In this document: one piece after another, positions 45,944-57,030 of the stretch | Numbering within the stretch: the stretch's first letter is position 1 | Layout: every line of letters starts with the position of its first letter | From: Caenorhabditis elegans | Taxonomy: Eukaryota; Nematoda; Chromadorea; Rhabditida; Rhabditidae | Direction of reading: 5' to 3' | NCBI RefSeq assembly: GCF_000002985.6 | Contig: NC_003281.10 | Span: forward strand, 4,774,001-4,838,000 | DNA: 64,000 bases | The notes under the pieces: model-generated | The model's input: only the letters and a program-made list of their open reading frames with translations | What the model was told of the DNA's origin: nothing | Database searches by the model: none | Program-made: the position numbers and the translations under genes

Positions 45944-46797
45944 TTATCTGAAAAAAAGTTAGGGTTAAAGCCTTTAGTTTGATTTCTTTTTCTGATTCAA
46001 ATTCATAAAATCAATAATTAAAAAAAACAATTTATGAAAAAATTGGGAAACCAAAACTTCTTATCTGACAAATTAGATTAAAAATGTTTTCTCATAAATG
46101 ACAAAAGTTTACTTGAAAGTATAAAACATTCAGAATAGTTTGAAAAAATGAAACTGAAAATGTTTCCAACGAAACAAAATTTGTTGAGTGCACAAGTTCT
46201 CAAACTTCTCATGTTCATGACGTTTTTTAGTTCAGAGGCAGATTACTGGCTGGAGGATGAACAGAGATTAAATGAGTGGCCAGATCAAATACTGAAAAAT
46301 GAATAACTAGGGTGTTGTTGAGAAAAAGTTGTATAAAATATATCATTAAAATAAAGTAAGTAAGAAGGCATCACACCATTCTTCATTATTTTCAATTGAA
46401 AATTTATATTAAGTCTTACATGAATGACAGGCACTCAAGTGATGTGTTCATCCATTTTTTGTAATTTATAATTAAATCTATAATTTTGTATTATCACAAT
46501 AATTTTTTAGATGGTACATTAGTTTTATTCGAAGGAAAAAATAACTTCTTTTGACAAACGTTTTGTTAAAAAATTTTATTAGAAAAATCATGGGCTTTGC
46601 AAACGTTTCTCTTAAAACTTTTCAATTGAAAAGTTAAAGTCAAAACAATTTTTTAAATCTTTATTTTAGACTATATTACTAGATACTGAAGAGATCACAA
46701 CAAATTTTCACATAGAAAAGAGCGAGGTTGAACAAAATAAGGATTTAAACTATCAAAGCGAACCCGTTACGAAAAACAATTGGAATACATAAAATGT
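45944..46797. other. Spacer between the two TauE paralogues
   Basis: 854 bp, AT-rich; promoter of the left copy and 3' UTR of the right copy. No exon or repeat was recognised. Confidence 0.5.
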
Positions 46798-48226
46798 TTA
46801 ATAAGTTCCAGAAGTGAGTCCAGCTTTTTGAGCAGCTTTTTCTTGGCGGATTTCAATACGGTTCATCAGAATAGATCCAGCTTTGGATAGTGCCGAGAAG
46901 AAGACAAATCCACCAAGGATGATGCAACCTAAAAAATTGGAAAAATAAAATATATTTTGTGAAGCTTACGGTGAATATTTGATAGAAATATGTAGATATC
47001 AAAGCACTAAGTAAGATACATTTTATACATTTTACTAACCTCCGACTGCAATAAGTTGCCATGCAGGCTTTGTACAGAGGAATCCAACAAGAGCAATTGC
47101 CTCAAGAACATACACAAATCCAGCCACAACTTGACGATGAAGATGTGATCCCAAGAATGATCCGATTGGTCCTGTTGCAGCAGAAACTGGAATCGAAACT
47201 GCAAAGTATCTCCATGCCATAATATCAATATCTCCCATCATAACAGCTCTGTAGTAGAATCCAAAAACAGCAATAACTCCCTTGAGTACAACAGTTGTTG
47301 GAGTTGCAGTCTTTTCAGTTACACGGAATAAGAGAGTTATAACTGAAAAGATGCAAATATCAATTCCTGATCCAGCAAATGCATCAAATATTCCTCCAAT
47401 AATTCCAGTAAAGAACAGAACCCATCCTTTCCATGCACAGAATTCTGGAATTTCACGGAATGTTGATCTCTTCTTTTGAGCATTCAAAATTCCCAATGCA
47501 AATGCAAATGCTGTCCAAATTGAAACGAAGAGCATTTTCTTTTGAGCTCCACTAAATAATGGATCAATATAATGAACTCCAATAATAAATCCAGGTACAG
47601 CTCCAAGGCATCCAATTATAACTGCACGATGCTCGAACTTCACTTTCATAAAGAGCACGCAGACGAGTGCTGACGTCATTCCAATCGATTGAATCATCAA
47701 TGAAAAGTCTCTTGCTATTTCCGGTTTGATGTGAAGAGCAAGAGTCATTACAGGGAAAGCCACAGCTCCGGATCCTTCAGAAGTCATTCCACCAACAAAA
47801 GATCCAAGTGCCATGGTAACTGGCATGTGCCAATAATCATTGTAGAATTGGAAGAGATTATGACGAATTGCAGTAGACCACCAGATTGTCTGAAATTGAA
47901 TTTTTGAATAATTTCGTTCATAATAAAAATATTCAAAAAATTACATGAATCAGAAGGAATGGGATCAACATTGCGACGAATTTCCTGTATTTTATGAAAA
48001 CCAGATCTCCAAATGTTGGATTTTCAGGAAGATTTGCCATTTTATCAGCTTGACCTTCTTCAAGATGTTGACCTGAAATTATTACCTTAAAAACTGTAAA
48101 ATGTTTGAAAAAGTTACCTTCGAGAAGATATTTTTTGCACCATCTCTTTACTTTTCCACCACAAGTGAGCGGCTCCTCTTCAGTATAGGGCATCTTCTCG
48201 AGCTCCATTGGTCGGATCGAGGCCAT
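46798..48226 (-). CDS. TauE/SafE-family multipass transporter, right copy
   Basis: Exons 48226-48118, 48072-47945, 47889-47040 and 46928-46798 encode 405 aa. The soluble N-terminus (MASIRPMELEKMPYTEE ... CGGKVKRWCKKYLLEG) precedes a membrane domain with the family motifs GGMTSEGSGAVAFPVM, KVKFEHRAVIIGCLGAVPG and GGIFDAFAGSGIDICIF, and ends with a helix and tail (IRQEKAAQKAG). Exon 2 has the same length (128 nt) and phases as in the left copy, so the pair arose by tandem duplication. Exon 3 runs uninterrupted through the place where the left copy has its 2.3-kb kinase-bearing intron. Putative sulphite, sulphonate or other anion carrier; the substrate is unknown. Confidence 0.86.
47207..47682 (-). 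repeat. Near-identical tract shared with the tandem paralogue (right copy)
   Basis: Partner of 42606-43081, inside exon 3. It shows the same length, no gaps and three silent differences. The tract ends at GGAATG, which in the left copy is the acceptor of the kinase-bearing intron. Confidence 0.92.
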
Positions 48227-51200
48227 TTTCAGACAAGTTATAGAAAATAAGTTGGTTGGTGGTTCAATTGTTTGATCGCAGCTTTTTATAAGAATCAAAA
48301 TAATGGGCGGAACTTGGAAGTAGGAGTACGGTAGGAGGATAGCAACGGAAATGATAAAGACACTGTCCGAGACAAAGAGGTCATGTTTGCGCCTTTAAAT
48401 GGGCGGAGTTTCAAGTTCTGTCTTTTTGCGTCGAAATCTCTTGTTCTATGAATTTTGTCGATGACCTCGACGCGGTTTTGTCGCTGAATGTTGAAAGATC
48501 ACAAATGTCTAGGTCTCTCAGATTTGCTTGTTATTTCTCAATGTTTTGTATAATTCTCTGGAGGCTCCGTGATTAGAGAAAAGATGATGAATATTTATTC
48601 ATAGTTAATTTGGTACTATGCATCTAGATGTGTTTTTTCTCTGGACTTCGTTTTTCTGGTATTTTCAAAAATGTAGGTTCAGGTATCGGAATTAAAAAAC
48701 CTTTCCCCACCAAACACATCATGTGGTCAAAAACATGGTTCGAAAAATTTTAAGTGGTTTTCAAAAAAAAATTAAGAAGTTCTAAAATAGCAGAATACGC
48801 CAAAATGATTTATAAATCCCTAATAAATGACAAAAATTTTTTTTAATTCAGAAACCATCTGAAAATTCAAATATTTTAATTTTTTGGCTGGTCTTTTCAA
48901 TACTGGAACTTTTCCAGAAATTTCGAATTTTTCCATAAGTTTCGAATGGTTAGAAAATTTGGAAGTTTTATACAATTAAAAAAATCTTTTGTCTTTTGCA
49001 AGCTAAAGTTATGCTTCAATAAATCTTGCAGAAATGTTTTAAAATATCAAAAATGAGTATGAGTACAACCTTCTCTAGTCACTACATCAAAATTATATTG
49101 AGAATCAAACCGAAAAAAAACTGTTTGAGATTGCGATGAACAAAAACAAAGCCCTCCATCGTCATCAAATCTATCTAGTTTATCCCTCATCATTTTTTGT
49201 TTGAAATTTCCAATAACTCATTCAAAAAACAACACCGCTCCTTGGCTGATTCCATCCAAACTTTGCGCGTCGACAAAGCAAAAAGAATCATGTTGATAAT
49301 TGAAAAAAAAGAAGATAAATCTTCTAATTTACATGAATGACCATTTGTGGTCGATGGACGATCATCTATTATCTCAAACTTCTGACGGTTCAATGTTGGT
49401 TTGATGACGTCGACACAGCAAGTTGTGATCAGAGATACAGTTGAAAGATGAAGATGATATCTAAAGTCAATTGACCATTTCTATTTTTAGACACCGGATG
49501 TCCATTTTTTGTTGTTTGTGATAAATTGATAAATTGATAAAAATAATACAAAACCATTAGGAACAAAGATTTTTGAGTACGGATTTCATGAAAAAACAAC
49601 TAAATATAATTTTCTGGCATTTTTGAGTAATAATCAATGTTTGTTAACCGTATTTGTTTTATTAGTTCTGCACACTATTCAGCTTAACGCTAGCTGGTAT
49701 TTTATTGATTCATCATTAAAATCACGATATAAATTTGCAATTGAAAAATATTATCATTATTTTTTCTATAGTTTTGCAATTGATTATTTGCAGATATCTT
49801 CAAAATGAACCAAATTGTTTTCAAAAGGAACAATAAGAAGTGCATTACTAATAGAGAAAGTACGGTATTTTATTTATTTATCATTGAAATCGCGATAAAA
49901 ATTCAAGTATAATATTATGACAATAGAATCATAATAAATTTTGAAAACAATTGATAATTTTTGAAATTTGAATGCACAGAGCAAATAATGCTCATGCTAA
50001 AGTGTCACTATAAAATAAATCAAAAATAAGGTGAGTATTTATAGAGGAAAACAATTAATACAGAAGAAATACTTTCTTACATACTTACTAGTAAGAATGG
50101 TAAGTTGAACAATTTGTTGGTACATTTATATAGAAACTATTCATAGTTCCGAAAATTATTGCGATCTAAAGCTTCCCCAATTAGAATGTCTGTTTTGAAT
50201 ACATGTTTTGAATTATTGAACAATGCAGTGTTCTAAGGCCTAAGACTCAAACACTATCACTCAAACACTCAAACACTATCAGCTAGATTTACTTTTTTAT
50301 TCTTTCTGGGCTTTGATATAGGTTGTTCTCAATTGTCTGTCCAAAATATGATTATTGTTACTTTTTTCATCATTTTTGCTCTCTTCCGTGCCTGAAATTC
50401 TTTTATAAACTCATCCCCCAATTCTTTCTTTGACACATCTTCCTTCTACCACTCTCTTCAAGATGTCGACTGCAACCTACAGTAACCCAAGGTTAAAATT
50501 CTTAACTTTGCACTCACGTTCAGTGGAATATAAACACTTATTTACCAAATTCTTTCAGAAATTTCAAAAACGAAAAATTCAATAAACAAAGAAGAACCGG
50601 ACAAGAAGTGTTAAACACCAAAAAATTGATTCAGGGACCTTATTTACAAAATAAGAGTACCTTAATATATGGGCAAATAAGTTGTGGTTAAATTTATTGA
50701 AAATTATTTCAGGTTTTAGTTTGCAATAAGCTTTTGCTGAATTTTTGGAAGTTGAAAGTTTATATGTTCGTCACGTTCTTAGGCTCTTTCATCCTGTCTC
50801 ATCTGGTCTGATTCGTTTTAAAAATTTGTCTTCAAAACCAATTACTTTTAAAATAAGTATTCTGAAAAATCGTTAATCCCTCGAATGATTTCCAAGTTTC
50901 TGGGATTTCGTATGATCTTCAACAAGACGTCACATGTATTCTCCATTAATTAATCTTTCGCATAAATTATTCTAAAAACAATGATAATAAGCATGCGCTC
51001 TTCATTGAACCGGATGCTATAAGCGTACTCTATTCTTGCCACGTCATTTTCCATTGTCTTCATTCTTCACACCTTCATATTCATCCAAAACGAACAGAAA
51101 TAATATAGACGCCTGATACGAAGTGTCAACCAATCACAAACCAGTCCTTCTTCAACACTTCTGCACTATGGACTGATGGTCGATTGTCGTTCAAAGAGTA

Positions 51201-51458
51201 AGAAACGATAAAATTAGTTTTGGACAGATCAAATGATTGCAGAAAATCACAGTATGGCGCAGGACGCTGAGGACGCTGACCAACAAAGTATTCCTCTTCA
51301 ATCATTTTTATAATTTTCATAATTATCAAAAAAAAAAAGGGAATAACATTTTGTCTGTTTCATTCAAAGTCTTGAATAGTTTATATGGATCAAATCAAGT
51401 TTTCAAGAGATCCATTACAAAACATTAGAAACAAAGATCCAGTAAGTTAAATAAAAAT
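48227..51458. other. Gene-poor intergenic region
   Basis: 3.2 kb. A degenerate fragment of the GCGCCTTTAAA repeat lies near 48388-48495. A hydrophobic plus-strand frame at 49623-49808 (LLTVFVLLVLHTIQL) has no in-frame ATG at its start. One small minus-strand ORF at 51126-51305 is listed separately. Short direct repeats of ACTCAAACACTATCA occur near 50246-50281. Confidence 0.5.
51126..51305 (-). CDS. Small ORF of 59 codons, doubtful
   Basis: From ATG 51305 (MIEEEYFVGQRPQRPAPYC) to a TGA at 51126-51128. The composition looks protein-like, with less AT bias than the flanks and a PQRPQRPAP-type segment. There is no signal peptide, known domain or clear splice acceptor. It could be a short gene or a chance frame downstream of the Cys-rich gene on the same strand. 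Confidence 0.25.
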   Translation of the reverse strand: MIEEEYFVGQRPQRPAPYCDFLQSFDLSKTNFIVSYSLNDNRPSVHSAEVLKKDWFVIG

Positions 51459-54400
51459 TTAAGGTTTCTTGAGTACAGCTTCCAACTCTTTCTCTTTCTC
51501 TCTGATTGCTGCATTTTCCTTGAGCTGTTTAGAAGAGAGTCCACCTTTCAAAAGTGTTTCAGCTTGATCAGATATTGAAGACTCGGGAAGTGATGGTTTC
51601 GGCTGAAAATATATATTTAGAAAAAATACCTTTAACTTTCAAAAAAAAACCAACCTTTGAAATTTGTGGAGGTGGTCTTGGAGGAGCAGCACCATCTTCT
51701 GTGATAACTCCAGTATCATCGTAATCATCATCATCCCAATCGGAGATTAGTTCACAATCGAACAGGAACTGAATACAAGAATTTAAACTGTATAAGTTCA
51801 AGTTTATGAAAATATTTAACTAATAAAATTTATTAGCCCTTGGCGGAATACAAATTTCCAGTAAGAAAATAGCGGGCACATTTTACCTTCATACATCTGT
51901 ACCAGTCAAATCTTGTAGAAAATGGATCACATATCACTTGGGGCAAATTGTATAAATGAAGACACCGGTAATGCACTGAAAACATCAATTGAAGATTTTA
52001 GGATTTCTCAAACATTTTATTATTTTACAGTTAATCAGGAGCATCGAAGAACTGTTGTTGTTGTCGGCGCAAAATGCACACATCGGCAAAGAAAATGGGA
52101 AAAATGTGTATTACAAACGATCGCGTAGGATATAAATTCATATACCGTACCTTTGATCCTGTCTTGCATCAATTGTACCAATTCATTTCCCTTATCTCTT
52201 CTCGTTTTCTCATCACATGTCAGCTCGTACTTCTGACACCATCGTGCAGTTTCATAGCCATAACGAAGCCATATATTATCATATGGTTCACAATAACAAT
52301 CAATATCATGTGTGAATGAAATACATGGATTCTTTTCACAATGAGTACAGAACTTTTCATAATGATCGTATTCCTTTTGACACCAATCTTCCGATGGATA
52401 ATTGGCTTTTGAACATTGATGCTGGAATTTGTTATATTTAAAGATAGAGTGATGGATGTGGAATTTCTATACTAATAAGCTGTAATAATTATTAATTAGT
52501 AAATCTAGAGAGATTATGGAGAGAAAGTATGAGAAATTTCAAAAAAAAAACTACAAGAAAACTCTATTCGAAAAAGTAGAAAATAACCAAGATATGGGAG
52601 GAGTGAATTATTGATTTTTAGTAATTTTCTTTTGTCTATTTCCATCTTATATGTTTAACTTTAATTTTCTTAGTTACCCAAGTAATTCCCTACATGCCCC
52701 AATTTTCACCACTACATGCCACCATATTTGCCTGCTCGCTCGGTTTCCCTACTAACAAGTATTTACTAGAGATTTGAAAAACATTCAAATATTAATATCA
52801 AAAACAATGTAAAAATATGTATTTCTACCGTGTAAATATACTTTAGAAATAACGTGTAAAAAATTCCCAAAATCGTTCACTTTTTCACTCGTTCATCAAA
52901 TCCCAATCATTCCTACAGTTTGTGATTGAAAAAGTAAGTTGCATTCCTTTCGAGCTCTTCAAAACCTCTCCAGTTGCAGCACGAAGATGTGTATTACGAA
53001 GAAAAAGAATGCAAGAAACAATTATTCAAGTCAACAATCAAGTAATTCTGGACCAAGTCCTACTAAAGATAACAGTGACGACAGAGAGACCAAAACTTCG
53101 AAAAAGAAAACGACTAAACCGAAATCGAAATCAAACAAAGGACAGAGTCCAGCGCCGGTGGAATCCGAGAAAGACAAGAGCTTTATTGCCATGAATCTGC
53201 ATCCGATGGGGGCGAGGGTTAGTTTTCCGAGTTATAAACGAAAAAGAGCTCACATTAATTTAATTCGTGCCTGCCTATGTGCCTACCACATGCCTGTTTA
53301 TTCACCTACCTGGCAATAGGCGGATGTGTAGGTAGGAGTGAGGCGTAGGCCACAGTTAGGCAGGCAGTTTTATTTCTTCTAAGTTGCGGAAAGTGGAAAA
53401 TTTCTAAATATATTCCAGCTTGCCGGCCACGTGTTCCACAAAAAGCCCGAACCAAAAGACTTCACACGAAGAATTCTACAATCCGAACGACCTGATCTCG
53501 TGGCGCCGGACAGTCAATTGACAACTGAAGAATGTCATAATTTGGATGAGCTTTTGCTGAACACAACGGAGCTGCAAGATAACAGTCAATTTCTCTTGGG
53601 AACTGTTTCTAACATCAATGACCAAACGTATGAAAATTGCAATGTGACATCTAAAATGTGTTCTTTTTTCAGAGATGACGATGAAGATGAGAATATGAAA
53701 TGTGCTTCAGTTCTTATGCTTTATGATCACGGTAGATTCGGAAATATCCATACCATCAATGTCCGTTGTATGCCAGACGATGAAACGTAAGTTTGCGAAA
53801 AGATGAAATAATTCGAAATGAGTTTTTCGGAATATTTTTTCGCGTTGGAAAATTTGCTACAACATAATTACAAAATATGTTACAGAAATGAAGATGAAGA
53901 GAAGGACAAAGACAACTCCAAATCCAAGAAGACAAAGGAAGTGCAACAAATTTTGAAAGTGGGTCGTCGAATGAATGCAAACGCCAGAATTGAACACGAA
54001 ATTGCCATTCTCCGATGCTTCTATCCTGTTGAACAAAAGAGAAAAGAAGGAGAGAAAGGTCCAACGCACATTACTCCAATTATCGCGAATGGAGATGCTG
54101 GCGGATCACCTTACTTTACCATGCCAGTTATGGATGTAAACTTGGAAAGATTGAAGCAACAAATTGGGCATAAGTTTCGATGGGTCGACTCTTTCTATAT
54201 TGGACAAGAATCAATGATTGGGATAAAGGAATGTCACGATCGGTCGATTATTCATCGTGATATCAAACCGACTAACTTGTTGTTGTGTAGAGAACCTAAC
54301 ATGTTTTGGTGGTTATGTGACTTTGGAGACAGTTGTCGAATTGGCGAAGTGAAGATTATATCGCCTCCAGATGCACTCACACTGCCATATCTGTCAAGAG

Positions 54401-55505
54401 CTGCTCATGAAGCTACCCAAAAGCCAATGAAAGCAACAATTGCCATGGATATTGAGAGTTGGTTCTACATGTTACTCGATTTGTAAGTTTCTACCTTTTT
54501 TCATTTTCCTAAATTACAATCCATCTATTGCAGGTTCGTTGTTCTCCCATGGAAAAATATGGTTGAAGAAGCTCCAACATTGGCTGCAAAGACTGCGTTC
54601 TGGGCAAATCTTACCGAGTTCTTCCAAAAGAGAGCTGCAAAACTGCCACCTCAACTTCTTCCAATTGCTCAAATTGTTGGTAATTCGTCAATTGAAAAGC
54701 CATATATTCAATTAAAAACAATTCTTCGTGACGGATTTGACAAGAACAACGCCAAACAGCCATGGAAACCCGATTGGATCACGAAACGAACACCGCCAAA
54801 AGCGAGCGCAGAAATGGCAAGATCAAAAGAGAAAGGATCAATTCCAAAGTCTAACGAGTCAGCTTCTCAAACATCGGATGCAAAGAGCAAGAATCAGAAG
54901 AAATCGCCAAAGAACAAATAGTCTAGAAATGAACACTCAAATATAGTTCTTGAAATAAATATTGTTGATGAAATTTTTGGTTTTTTTGTATTTATTATAG
55001 TTTGTTCAGAAGGCATCCATTTTTTGAGTGCATCGTGCGTCTAAAATGCCAAGAGGTCCTTCTGTCTGAGGTTTATATTTGCTTTGAGAAACATTTTTAT
55101 TAAATGTTTGTATTCTACAAAAACTTCATAGATCTTGCAATGTTATCACTAACCTTATAACCCAAACAAAATGGAACCAATTGAATTGGCGGTGAATCAT
55201 CAGCACATGCCAATGCAAATGCATCAATTTCTCCCATACAAAGGCGATCCCTCATCATTTCATTTCTTGGATTACAGAACCAATTGAGACGCTTTGGAAA
55301 CCGGTTTGGAATCACTAGAATATCTTTTTCAAGACTTTTTTCTTCCTCTTCTTCTTCCGTTTCCTCTGGGAATTCGAATGGGCCTGAAATATTTTAATAC
55401 AATTTAAAAATTAATTATTGTGCTGAACATACTATTTACTGATACCTGGCAATGCACAATTATAGCTATGAAAGTTGAAAAAATTACGAAATTTCGAATT
55501 ATCAT
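51459..55505 (-). CDS. Secreted cysteine-rich protein hosting a nested kinase gene
   Basis: Exons 55505-55433, 55383-55154, 52421-52151, 51975-51887, 51768-51655 and 51602-51459 join in phase and encode 306 aa. Residues 1-20 are a signal peptide (MIIRNFVIFSTFIAIIVHC). An acidic segment (FPEETEEEEEEK) precedes a Cys-rich ectodomain with Trp/Tyr-Cys spacing (CNPRNEMMRDRLC, EDWCQKEYDHYEKFCTHC, CYCEPYDNIW, CQKYELTC). The C-terminus is acidic (SDWDDDDYDD), Pro-rich and ends in a charged helix (REKEKELEAVLKK). Intron 2 is 2732 bp (55153-52422) and contains a complete plus-strand kinase gene (52987-54921). The exon 1 donor is GTATGT at 55432, the only one that keeps phase. No family is recognised. 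Confidence 0.75.
52987..54921 (+). CDS. Divergent protein kinase nested in an opposite-strand intron
   Basis: Exons 52987-53217, 53419-53627, 53673-53786, 53886-54482 and 54534-54921 encode 512 aa. The N-terminus is basic and low-complexity (TSKKKTTKPKSKSNK), followed by an acidic-rich segment. Kinase motifs: a poorly conserved Gly loop, LKV strand lysine (about residue 208), catalytic loop IIHRDIKPTNLLL, CDFGDS for DFG, then LTLPYLSRAAHEA in the activation-segment region and a DIESWFYMLLDL helix as in CK1-type kinases. The C-terminus is Lys/Ser-rich (KSKNQKKSPKNK). It appears intact. TTGCAG seven bases before the ATG is a likely trans-splice acceptor. Intron 1 carries a TGCCTGCC-type repeat. 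Substrate and tissue are unknown; many nematode CK1-like kinases are sperm-enriched, which is only a family-based guess. Confidence 0.82.
53268..53370. repeat. TGCCTGCC-type inverted repeat
   Basis: GTGCCTGCCTATGTGCCTAC on the left and TAGGCAGGCAG on the right, inside intron 1 of the nested kinase. Related motifs occur near 40352-40380, 43228-43265, 59957-59990, 61831-61855, 62625-62645 and 63852-63905. Confidence 0.65.
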
Positions 55506-56091
55506 TGCAATAGGAGGATAGTGTGACCGAGAAGATCAGATGATGTTGGCAAAAAAGAGGAGATAAAGGAAAATACCTGGGGGCGCAGAGAAAGGAAAAA
55601 CAAGAGGTGATAAGCTTGTTTAGGATATCCTATAGCAGAATAGGTGTAGAGATCAAATACTGAAACTAGCACTCGAAAAAAATAAATGATTCAAATGTGG
55701 TGTTCCAAACAAACGTGCCAAACATCTCTGTCGCTAGTCCTCGATCGGGATTGGTTCCATTTTGCACATGTCAGAAACTCGCTAGAGTTCTCCTGCAAGT
55801 TACCCCCAATTTCTGAGATACTTTTTAATTGACAATAAGAATTCAGAATTGTATATTTCCTTTTTCAATGTCTTTTCATCTGGGTAACCCCATCACTTTT
55901 TACAATTTCCAATTGGCAACACTTCTAGAGGAAAAGCTTGTTTATTTCAATTATGAGAACTTCAATGTCATGTTCACTCCTTTTCTGCACAAAAACAAAA
56001 CAAAACAAAAGGAAATTCAAAATGCTTTATATTTTTCCTTTTAAAAGGATATTGGGACGATTGGTAATTGGCGGTCGAATACAGTTGAGAC
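55506..56091. other. Intergenic
   Basis: 586 bp upstream of the Cys-rich gene and downstream of the Gly-rich gene. No exon was recognised. Confidence 0.5.
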
Positions 56092-56307
56092 TTATGGTCC
56101 CAAGTAACACGATTGATCGGTACGTGCCTTGAACACTTGTCCTCCTGGATTGGTATTTCCACCGGATCCTCCCTGATTCTGATTTCCGGATCCTCCAGCG
56201 CCACCCTGAGCGTAGTCCTCCCGAGCATATCCAGATGATGAAGCATTTGCTCCCATGTATCCAGATCCGTATCCTCCAGCGGACATGTATGCCGATTTGT
56301 CAGCCAT
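56092..56307 (-). CDS. Small Gly/Ser-rich protein
   Basis: A single exon of 71 codons plus stop, starting MADKSAYMSAGGYGSG. The composition is dominated by Gly, Ser, Tyr, Asn and Gln (GYMGANASSSGYARED, QGGAGGSGNQNQGG) and ends RTDQSCYLGP. There is no signal peptide or membrane segment. The start is preceded by a run of GAA/AAG triplets. Its size and composition resemble small Gly-rich nematode sperm or cuticle-associated proteins, but no family motif supports a choice. GC content is far above the flanks, and the frame is the only one open, so coding is likely. Confidence 0.72.
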   Translation of the reverse strand: MADKSAYMSAGGYGSGYMGANASSSGYAREDYAQGGAGGSGNQNQGGSGGNTNPGGQVFKARTDQSCYLGP

Positions 56308-56506
56308 TTCTTCTTCTTCTTCTTGAGTTGTTGATGCCCAGAATATGAAGAAAAGTGATGAGTTAAGCTCCTTTCATAGCAAACATTTGAAGATCTAGGA
56401 CAAAGATAAGAAAAATGATGACAAATACGTTTTACGGGTCTATTTTTTTGCTGTTTTTTTCTGGCTCATTATTTTAGGTGTTTTTCTTTTAAATTTTTTA
56501 AAATAG

Positions 56507-57030
56507 TTTTTTAAAGAAGGAGTATCGTCGATGGGGAAATTGTTTTAAAATGTAGTATTTGTACTCAAACTTCCAATTATTGCAGAAGAAAAATGGAAAA
56601 AATCCGTTAACATTCAGCATTTAGCCGTTGAAATCGACGAAAGTGGCTGAAAGTGGCTGAATTTGAACTTCGCGCGCAAATGAATCCTAGGCCACCACGC
56701 AACTTTTAGGTCATATTCGTAAACAAAATATTGATTTAAATGTAATTTTTTCGAACTTTAATTCTCTTTTCTTTCTCAAAAAGTTCAAGAAAACTGGGAA
56801 GAAGAAATTGTATTGAGTATTTTTTCAAAGGACAATACCAGAACAAATAAAAATTCGAAAGATCGTCGTGGCCTAGGATTTCTCTAGTTAATTTTTGAAG
56901 ATTTTTTCGACTTAAAATGCTGAATCTATACGGATTTTTCCCGTTTTTGTTTTGTAATATTCTTAAGTTTGAGCACGAATACTACATTTTAAAACAATTT
57001 TCCCATTGACGATACTCCTTCTTTAAAAAA
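56507..57030. repeat. Long fold-back element of about 524 bp
   Basis: The left arm from 56507 (TTTTTTAAAGAAGGAGTATC...) and right arm ending 57030 are complementary over at least 65 bp with few mismatches. Inner sequences also pair (AATCCTAGGCCACCACG near 56683 with CGTGGCCTAGGATT near 56867). A non-autonomous DNA element is the simplest reading. Confidence 0.85.

Noticed and set aside
49623-49808. Hydrophobic frame resembling a signal peptide
   Set aside because: It starts at TTG with no in-frame ATG and no acceptor, and its codons are as AT-rich as the surrounding DNA.
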